DNA from: Nonomuraea guangzhouensis
GTDB taxonomy: Bacteria; Actinomycetota; Actinomycetes; Streptosporangiales; Streptosporangiaceae
NCBI RefSeq assembly: GCF_019396345.1
Contig: NZ_JAHKRM010000001.1
Span: 1-64,000 of the forward strand
Direction: 5' to 3'
Length of the DNA stretch: 64,000 nucleotides
The notes beneath the pieces were generated by a model that was not told where the DNA came from, searched no databases, and saw only the letters and a program-made list of their open reading frames with translations. The position numbers were made by a program, and so were the translations under genes. Each line of letters starts with the position of its first letter. The first letter of the stretch is position 1. Shown here one piece after another: positions 59,141 through 64,000 of the stretch.

Positions 59141-60993
59141 CCCGCCTGACCGTGGCGCAGGCCGTGGTGCGCTTCCTGGCCCGGCAGTGGAGCGAGCGCG
59201 ACGGCGTCGAGCACCGGCTGTTCGGCGGCTGCTTCGGCATCTTCGGCCACGGCAACGTGGCCGGGCTCGGCCAGGCGCTGGCCACCTCGACCGAGGACCT
59301 GCCCTACCGCCTGAGCCGCAACGAACAGGCGATGGTGCACACGGCCGCCGCCTACGCCCGCGCCAGCAACCGGCTGTCCACCCTGGCCTGCACCACCTCG
59401 ATCGGGCCCGGCGCGACCAACATGATCACCGGCGCGGCGGGTGCGACGATCAACCGCCTGCCCGTGCTGCTGCTGCCCGGCGACGTGTTCTCCACCCGGG
59501 TCGCCAATCCGGTGCTCCAGGAGCTCGAAGACCCCCGCTCCTACGACATCTCGGTCAACGACTGCTTCAAGCCGGTGTCGCGCTACTGGGACCGGATCAA
59601 CCGGGCCGAACAGCTCCCGTCGGCGCTGCTGGCCGCCATGCGGGTGCTCACCGACCCGGCCGACACGGGCGCGGTGACGCTGGCGCTGCCCCAGGACGTC
59701 CAGGCGGAGGCGTACGACTGGCCGGAGGAGCTGTTCGAACGCCGCCTCTGGCACGTGCCGCGGCCCCGCCCCGAGCGGGCGGCCCTGGCGCGGGCGGCCG
59801 AGCTGATCAGGTCCGCGAGCCGCCCGCTGATCATCGCCGGTGGCGGGGTGATCTACAGCGAGGCCACGGCCGAGCTGCGGACCTTCGCGGAGACGTACGG
59901 CATCCCGGTCGCCGAAACGCAGGCGGGCAAGGGCGCGCTGCCCTACGGGCACCCGCTCGCGATGGGCGCGGTCGGCGCGACCGGCACCACCGCGGCCAAC
60001 GCGCTGGCCCGCGAGGCCGATCTGATCATCGGCATCGGCACCCGCTACAGCGACTTCACCACGGCCTCCCGCACGCTCTTCGCGGACGGGACGCGGTTCG
60101 TCAACCTGAACATCACCGGCTTCGACGCGGCCAAGCTCTCGGGGCTCCAGGTGGTGGCCGACGCCCGTGAGGGCCTGACCGAGCTGGCCGGGGCCTGCGC
60201 GGGCTGGAGCACCACGGAGTCGTACCGCTCGCGCGCCGCCGAGCTGTCGGCCGCCTGGGACGCGGTGGTGGACGAGGCGTACGCGCTGGACGGCCGGCCG
60301 ATGCCGCAGTCGGCCGTGATCGGCGCGGTCAACGCCGCGGCCGGCGACGACGGCGTGGTGATCTGCGCGGCCGGCTCGATGCCCGGCGACCTGCACAAGC
60401 TCTGGCGGCCGAGCGGTCCCGGCAGCTACCACGTGGAGTACGGCTACTCCTGCATGGGCTACGAGATCGCCGGCGGGCTGGGCGTCAAGATGGCCGTCCC
60501 CGACCGCGAGGTCTTCGTCATGGTGGGCGACGGCTCCTACCTGATGATGGCCCAGGAACTGGTCACAGCCGTCGCCGAAGGCGTCAAGCTGATCGTGGTG
60601 CTGGTGGACAACTCCGGCTTCGCCTCGATCGGCCGCCTGTCGGAGAGCGTCGGCGCCGAACGGCTCGGCACCTCCTACGCCTACCGGGGCTCCGGCCGCT
60701 ACGACGGCGCCGGCCTGCCGGTGGACCTCGCCGCGAACGCGGCCAGCCTCGGCGCCACGGTGCTGCGGCCCGACACGCTGACCGACTTCCGCAAGGCGCT
60801 GGAGGCGGCCCGCGCGGCCGAGGAGACGACCGTCGTCTACGTCCGTGCCGACCCCCTGCTGGACAGCCCGTCGTCGGAGGCGTGGTGGGACGTCCCGGTC
60901 GCCGAGGTCTCGGCCGCACCGGAAGGCGGTACGCTCCGCGCTTCGTACGAGTCCGAGAAGAGCGCCCAGAAGCCGCACATCACCCCCGGTTGA
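59137..60993 (+). CDS. iolD: 3D-trihydroxycyclohexanedione acylhydrolase IolD
   Basis: A 618-residue thiamine-diphosphate enzyme. The catalytic Glu is in SRNEQAMVHTAAAYAR, the middle domain has GGGVIYSEA, and the ThDP/Mg motif is VGDGSYLMMAQEL to VDNSGFAS (GDG...N). It opens the cyclohexane ring of the inositol-derived dione to 5-deoxy-glucuronate. Last of the four overlapping iol genes. iolA (malonate-semialdehyde dehydrogenase) is not in the window. Confidence 0.94.
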   Translation: MTRLTVAQAVVRFLARQWSERDGVEHRLFGGCFGIFGHGNVAGLGQALATSTEDLPYRLSRNEQAMVHTAAAYARASNRLSTLACTTSIGPGATNMITGAAGATINRLPVLLLPGDVFSTRVANPVLQELEDPRSYDISVNDCFKPVSRYWDRINRAEQLPSALLAAMRVLTDPADTGAVTLALPQDVQAEAYDWPEELFERRLWHVPRPRPERAALARAAELIRSASRPLIIAGGGVIYSEATAELRTFAETYGIPVAETQAGKGALPYGHPLAMGAVGATGTTAANALAREADLIIGIGTRYSDFTTASRTLFADGTRFVNLNITGFDAAKLSGLQVVADAREGLTELAGACAGWSTTESYRSRAAELSAAWDAVVDEAYALDGRPMPQSAVIGAVNAAAGDDGVVICAAGSMPGDLHKLWRPSGPGSYHVEYGYSCMGYEIAGGLGVKMAVPDREVFVMVGDGSYLMMAQELVTAVAEGVKLIVVLVDNSGFASIGRLSESVGAERLGTSYAYRGSGRYDGAGLPVDLAANAASLGATVLRPDTLTDFRKALEAARAAEETTVVYVRADPLLDSPSSEAWWDVPVAEVSAAPEGGTLRASYESEKSAQKPHITPG

Positions 60994-61020
60994 CCGGTTG
61001 GCCGGAGATCGCCATGCCGC

Positions 61021-61686
61021 ATGATGGGAGGCATGAAATGGGCAACGTTCGACTGTTTCGGCACACTCGTCGACTGGCGGCACGGCATCTCCACCAGCGC
61101 CGAGCTGGTGGCTCCCGGTAAGGGAGAGCGGCTACTGGCGGCCTACATCCGGCACGAAGCCGTGGTCCAGAAGGAGTCACCCGGCCTGCGCTACCGCGAG
61201 GTGCTGGCGGAGTCGCTGCGCCGGGCGTGCGCTCAGGAGGGCGTGGCGCTGGGCGATGACGACGTCTCGGTGCTGGCCGCCACGATCCCGTACTGGCCGG
61301 TCTTTCCCGAGGTGGGCGCGGAGCTGTCGGCGCTGCGGGCGGCCGGCTGGAACCTGGCGCTGCTCACCAACTGCGACCGGGACCTCATCGCCGAGACGCA
61401 GCGGCGGCTGCCGGTGCCGTTCGACGCGGTGGTGACCTCCGAGGACGTGGGCGCCTACAAGCCGGCCGACGCGCACTTCGACCGGTTCCGGCGGGCGCAC
61501 GCGCCCGACCCGTGGGTGCACGTGGCGCAGAGCTACATGCACGACATGGAGCCGGCGCACCGGCTGGGCATCCGCCGGGTCTGGATCAACCGGCAGGCCG
61601 AACGGCCGAAGGACCCGTCGATCCCGCAGGAGGTGCTGCCCGACCTGCACGGGCTGCTGGCCGTCGTGGAGAAGGCCGCCCGCTGA
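61021..61686 (+). CDS. HAD-superfamily hydrolase (haloacid dehalogenase type II)
   Basis: A 221-residue HAD protein. Motif I is FDCFGTLVDW (nucleophile Asp), motif II lies in LALLTNCDRDL, motif III Lys in GAYKPADAHFDRF, and motif IV in HVAQSYMHDMEPAHRLG. This is typical of type II haloacid dehalogenase-like enzymes or small-molecule phosphatases. The start may be ATG 61021 or 61033; GGGAGG is too near the latter. It lies 27 bp after iolD in the same direction and could belong to that operon. Confidence 0.87.
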   Translation: MMGGMKWATFDCFGTLVDWRHGISTSAELVAPGKGERLLAAYIRHEAVVQKESPGLRYREVLAESLRRACAQEGVALGDDDVSVLAATIPYWPVFPEVGAELSALRAAGWNLALLTNCDRDLIAETQRRLPVPFDAVVTSEDVGAYKPADAHFDRFRRAHAPDPWVHVAQSYMHDMEPAHRLGIRRVWINRQAERPKDPSIPQEVLPDLHGLLAVVEKAAR

Positions 61687-61699
61687 GCCGGTCGCGCCG

Positions 61700-61741
61700 C
61701 TCGCTGAGTCAGGCTCGTTGCTCGCTGAGTCAGGCTCGTTG
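61700..61741. repeat. Tandem duplication of 21 bp
   Basis: CTCGCTGAGTCAGGCTCGTT plus one G occurs twice in direct contact (61700-61720 and 61721-61741). The second copy contains the stop codon and last codons of the DivIVA-like gene. It lies just after the HAD gene stop. Confidence 0.85.
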
Positions 61742-62278
61742 TTCCAGGACGTCGGCGATGCCGGCCAGGAAGGAGTCGACGTCCGCGATCAGGTAGCCGG
61801 CCCGCAGCAGCACGGTCGAGAACTTCGCCTCGCGGACGTTCTTGGCCGTCACCGGGTAGTCCGTGGTGCCGCGCAGCGTGGCCACGATCCGGTCCAGGAA
61901 AGCGTCGATCTCGTCCTCGTTGTAGCCCGTGCCCATCCGCCCGGGCCGGAAGGCCACCCGCTCCACCCGCGCCGCCTGCGCCTCGAACCACTCCTCGCGC
62001 AGCATCTCACCGGTCGGCTCGGTCATGGCCAGCCGTACGGGACTCTTGGCCCGCGTCTCCAGCGCCACCACGAACGCCTCCAACGCGAAGTCCACCGCGG
62101 TCTCCTGATAGCCGCCGCGCTTGGCCCGGAACGTCGCCCCGCGCACATCGTCGGCCGTGACCTGCGCTAATTCGCGCGGCCCCCGGCCCAGAGTCGCCTC
62201 GATCCGCCCGATCAGGGCGTCGACCTCGACTGGGTCATAGCCTGAACGCATGCCCATGACGCGTGGAAAGCGGTTCAA
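61730..62278 (-). CDS. Protein with two DivIVA-like repeats
   Basis: About 182 residues with two copies of a short motif: FPRVMGMRSGYDPVEVDALIGRIEATL near the N-terminus and FRPGRMGTGYNEDEIDAFLDRIVATL around residue 110. Each resembles the DivIVA N-terminal membrane-binding and dimerisation motif, and each is followed by a TADDVRGATF/TAKNVREAKF segment. The long DivIVA coiled coil is absent. TTG at 62278 is the preferred start because AAGGAG lies 5 nt upstream; GTG at 62284 abuts that sequence. Function unknown; a polarity or division accessory is possible. Confidence 0.75.
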   Translation of the reverse strand: MNRFPRVMGMRSGYDPVEVDALIGRIEATLGRGPRELAQVTADDVRGATFRAKRGGYQETAVDFALEAFVVALETRAKSPVRLAMTEPTGEMLREEWFEAQAARVERVAFRPGRMGTGYNEDEIDAFLDRIVATLRGTTDYPVTAKNVREAKFSTVLLRAGYLIADVDSFLAGIADVLEQRA

Positions 62279-62367
62279 GCTCACTCCTTCTGCGGTGTGC
62301 TGGGGTTGCTCATATTGTGGGGCTCTTTATGCCGACAATGCGAACCGAGATATACCGTTTCTGCACC

Positions 62368-63081
62368 ATGCGATTGTCTAAGGTCTCTTTCCGTTATCGA
62401 AGACGTGACCCTTCCGTCATTCAGGACGTGGACGCGCACCTCGATCCCGGCGACGTGATCGAGGTCGCCGGCGTCAACGGCGCGGGCAAGTCCACGCTGC
62501 TCCGCCTGCTGGCCGGGCTCACCCAGCCCTCTTCGGGCACGATCACCGAGCGTCCCCCGGTGGTCGGCTTCGCCCCCGACCGCTTCCCGATGGAGCAGCC
62601 CTTCACGGTCTCCGGCTATCTGCGCCACATGTCCCGCGTACGCGGCGGCGCGCGCTGGGAGCCCTGGGCGGAGCGCCTCGGCATGGCCCACCTGCTCGGC
62701 CTGCGGCTGAGCGAGTTATCGAAGGGCAGCGCCCACAAGGTCGGGCTGACTCAGGCGCTGATGTGCGGCCCCGGTCTGCTCATCCTGGACGAGCCGTTCG
62801 CGGGGCTCGACGCCGACACCCGCGAGGCCCTGCCGTCCATCGTCACCGAACTCTCCGAGGGCGGCGCCATCGTGGTGGTCAGCGACCACCAGGGCGGCCT
62901 GCGCCACCTTCCCTCCATCCGGCATTGGACCGTGGTGGACGGCAGGGTCAAGGAGGGCACGGTGGGGCAGCGGGCGACCGTACGGGTGGATCTGCCGGTG
63001 GACGAGGTCCGGTCGTTCATCGCCAGGATGCGTGACGAGGGCTACCGGGTGCACGACATCGTCGCTGAGGAGCAGCCATGA
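62368..63081 (+). CDS. ABC transporter ATP-binding protein
   Basis: A compact 237-residue ATPase. Walker A is GVNGAGKST (about residues 33-41), the signature is the variant LSKGSAHKV, and Walker B is LLILDEPFAGLD, followed by the H-loop VVVSDHQGG. The start is ATG 62368 (MRLSKVSFRYRRRDP); upstream in-frame codons read noncoding-type sequence. It overlaps the permease-like gene by 4 bp. The pair looks like an ABC-2 type exporter or a lantibiotic-immunity-like unit with unknown substrate. Confidence 0.87.
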   Translation: MRLSKVSFRYRRRDPSVIQDVDAHLDPGDVIEVAGVNGAGKSTLLRLLAGLTQPSSGTITERPPVVGFAPDRFPMEQPFTVSGYLRHMSRVRGGARWEPWAERLGMAHLLGLRLSELSKGSAHKVGLTQALMCGPGLLILDEPFAGLDADTREALPSIVTELSEGGAIVVVSDHQGGLRHLPSIRHWTVVDGRVKEGTVGQRATVRVDLPVDEVRSFIARMRDEGYRVHDIVAEEQP

Positions 63082-63749
63082 TCGCGCTGACCGTTTTCCG
63101 GGTCGCCGCCTACGTCCGGTCGCACCGTGTCTATCAGGCACTGCTGTTCCTGCTCGTGCTGGTCGCGATCACCTATGGCAGTCGCGCGCCCAAGGGCGCC
63201 GAGACCGCCGTCCTCGCGGACGCCGCGGTGCTGGCGATCCCGATCCTGGCCTGGGCCAGCAGGAGCCTGCTCGACACCGAGCCCGACCAGCAGCGGGCCC
63301 TGTCGGAGATCAGTGTGGGCGGCCGGCTGCGCGAGCTGGGCGCGGGCCTGCTGGCGGCGCTCATGACGTCGCTGGTGCTGGTCGCGCTGGCCCTGGGCTG
63401 GGGGCTGGCGCTGGGCGTCAGCGCTGTCCCGGCGCCAGGGGAGTTCGCCGGCGTACTGGCGTTGTACGGCATCGCCGCGCTGGCCGGCGTCGTGTTCGGC
63501 GCGCTCACCAGCCGGGTGATCCTGCGCTCCCCCGCGATCTCCATCATCGCGCTGCTGCTGGGCTTCCTGGCCATGCTGGTGCTCAGCGCCTCGCCCTTGT
63601 ACTGGCTCACGATCCCTCTCGTCAGCTGGATGAAGTCCGCGAACTCCGCCGACCTGACGGCCCAGTTGCCGGAACTCGCGGCCATCTCGCTGTTCTGGTG
63701 CCTGCTCGGCCTGGCCTGCTACGTCTGGCTGCGTCGTACCCGGCCCTGA
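63078..63749 (+). CDS. ABC transporter membrane subunit, six-helix
   Basis: A 223-residue protein with six predicted helices and few polar loops, starting at ATG 63078 in overlap with the ATPase stop. Helix 1 begins after VAAYVRSHRVYQALLFLLVLVAI. The DTEPDQQRALSEISVGGRLRELGAGLLAAL segment is a plausible coupling loop. I do not recognise a named family. Coupling to the ATPase is the main evidence that it is the transport partner. Confidence 0.75.
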   Translation: MIALTVFRVAAYVRSHRVYQALLFLLVLVAITYGSRAPKGAETAVLADAAVLAIPILAWASRSLLDTEPDQQRALSEISVGGRLRELGAGLLAALMTSLVLVALALGWGLALGVSAVPAPGEFAGVLALYGIAALAGVVFGALTSRVILRSPAISIIALLLGFLAMLVLSASPLYWLTIPLVSWMKSANSADLTAQLPELAAISLFWCLLGLACYVWLRRTRP

Positions 63750-63795
63750 AAAACCCGGGAGAACGTCACACGCGCCGCTTTGAGCCAGTAGGTTA

Positions 63796-63807
63796 GTGAG
63801 CACTCAC
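63796..63807. promoter_or_regulatory. Inverted repeat GTGAG-CA-CTCAC, TetR-type operator candidate
   Basis: It lies 22 nt upstream of the SGNH hydrolase start in the context TTAGTGAGCACTCACC. TGAG/CTCA half-sites of this kind are frequent TetR-family targets in actinomycetes. No regulator gene is visible before the window ends. Confidence 0.35.
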
Positions 63808-63829
63808 CCACCTATGAGGAGCAGGCGTC

Positions 63830-64000
63830 ATGAAGGTGATCTGTGTAGGCGACAGCATAACGCGTGGTCAGGTCAGCGGGAACTATGTGAAGCTGCTGGA
63901 GTCCCGGCTGACGGGCGACACCGTGCTCAACGCGGGCGTCAACTACGACGTCTCCGCGCATGTGCTCGACCGGCTCTCCGAGGTCGTCGACCAGGACCCC
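63830..64000 (+). CDS. SGNH/GDSL hydrolase, N-terminal fragment
   Basis: The first 57 codons of a gene cut by the right edge. The opening MKVICVGDSITRG contains the GDS nucleophile block of SGNH hydrolases (Ser9). The ATG at 63830 is preceded by GAGGAG. No signal peptide is seen, so a cytoplasmic esterase or acyl hydrolase is likely. The other catalytic blocks lie beyond the window. Confidence 0.85.
   Translation, partial: MKVICVGDSITRGQVSGNYVKLLESRLTGDTVLNAGVNYDVSAHVLDRLSEVVDQDP

Noticed and set aside
59005-61083. Long open frame antisense to iolD (692 codons)
   Set aside because: Gly/Arg/Val-rich shadow sequence; iolD motifs on the plus strand are unambiguous.
1-64000. tRNA, rRNA, CRISPR arrays, insertion sequences, prophage or attachment sites
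   Set aside because: I scanned for T-loop and CCA signatures, regularly spaced repeats, transposase and integrase motifs and terminal inverted repeats and found none I could support. The Rpn-like gene alone is not evidence of a mobile element.

Overview
The window is GC-rich chromosomal DNA with strong third-position G/C bias, GTG and TTG starts, many ATGA stop/start overlaps and large BTAD-type regulators. This points to a filamentous actinomycete, and the gene content is compatible with a Streptosporangiales member such as Nonomuraea (inference; no rRNA or marker gene is present). I saw no tRNA, rRNA, CRISPR array, insertion sequence or prophage. It looks like accessory 'chromosome arm' material: resistance, secreted hydrolases, regulators, and sugar and polyamine catabolism.

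Layout. 1-2.8 kb: a two-component system (response regulator, histidine kinase), a lipoprotein with two cysteine-containing repeats, and the start of a membrane-anchored protein, all on the minus strand. 2.9-5.2 kb: a putative metallopeptidase divergent from an Erm 23S rRNA methyltransferase; erm has a 17-residue leader peptide carrying the macrolide-arrest motif MRLR and mutually exclusive hairpins over its ribosome binding site. 5.2-8.3 kb: a GT87-like membrane protein and a NarG-like protein lacking the cofactor-binding parts. 8.3-13.9 kb: two secreted GH18 chitinases and a secreted M14 carboxypeptidase with a palindrome-rich control region. 14.1-20.9 kb: DrrAB-type ABC exporter plus a CocE/NonD hydrolase, convergent with a giant AfsR-like regulator that contains repeat insertions. 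21-25 kb: a YeiH-type exporter with a tiny coupled membrane protein, a serine esterase, a LysE exporter and a membrane protein.

25-36 kb: a membrane protein, a DedA protein behind a strongly structured leader, a DMT protein, a GT4 glycosyltransferase, a DUF998 protein, a miniature P450-like protein coupled to a PEP-mutase-like enzyme, a second AfsR-like regulator and a DHA2-type MFS exporter. 35.8-37.7 kb: a beta-lactamase-fold lipoprotein and a dienelactone-hydrolase-like enzyme. 37.7-45.2 kb: a compact polyamine operon (aminobutyraldehyde dehydrogenase, PotA, PotD, PotB, PotC, FAD amine oxidase) divergent from an Lrp regulator. 45.3-46.1 kb: an Rpn-like nuclease-fold protein.

46.2-61 kb is the most interesting part. 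An eight-gene minus-strand operon (sugar-binding protein, two permeases, ATPase, CehA-type PHP metallohydrolase, TIM-barrel isomerase, Gfo/Idh/MocA dehydrogenase, GH38 alpha-mannosidase) diverges from iolC, a Cgl0159-type aldolase, iolB and iolD. The shared intergenic region carries two inverted copies of a 23-bp operator at nearly equal distance from both start codons. I infer one regulon for uptake and breakdown of a mannosylated cyclitol, perhaps a phosphatidylinositol-mannoside head group. The window closes with a HAD hydrolase, a two-repeat DivIVA-like protein, a small ABC exporter pair and the start of an SGNH hydrolase.
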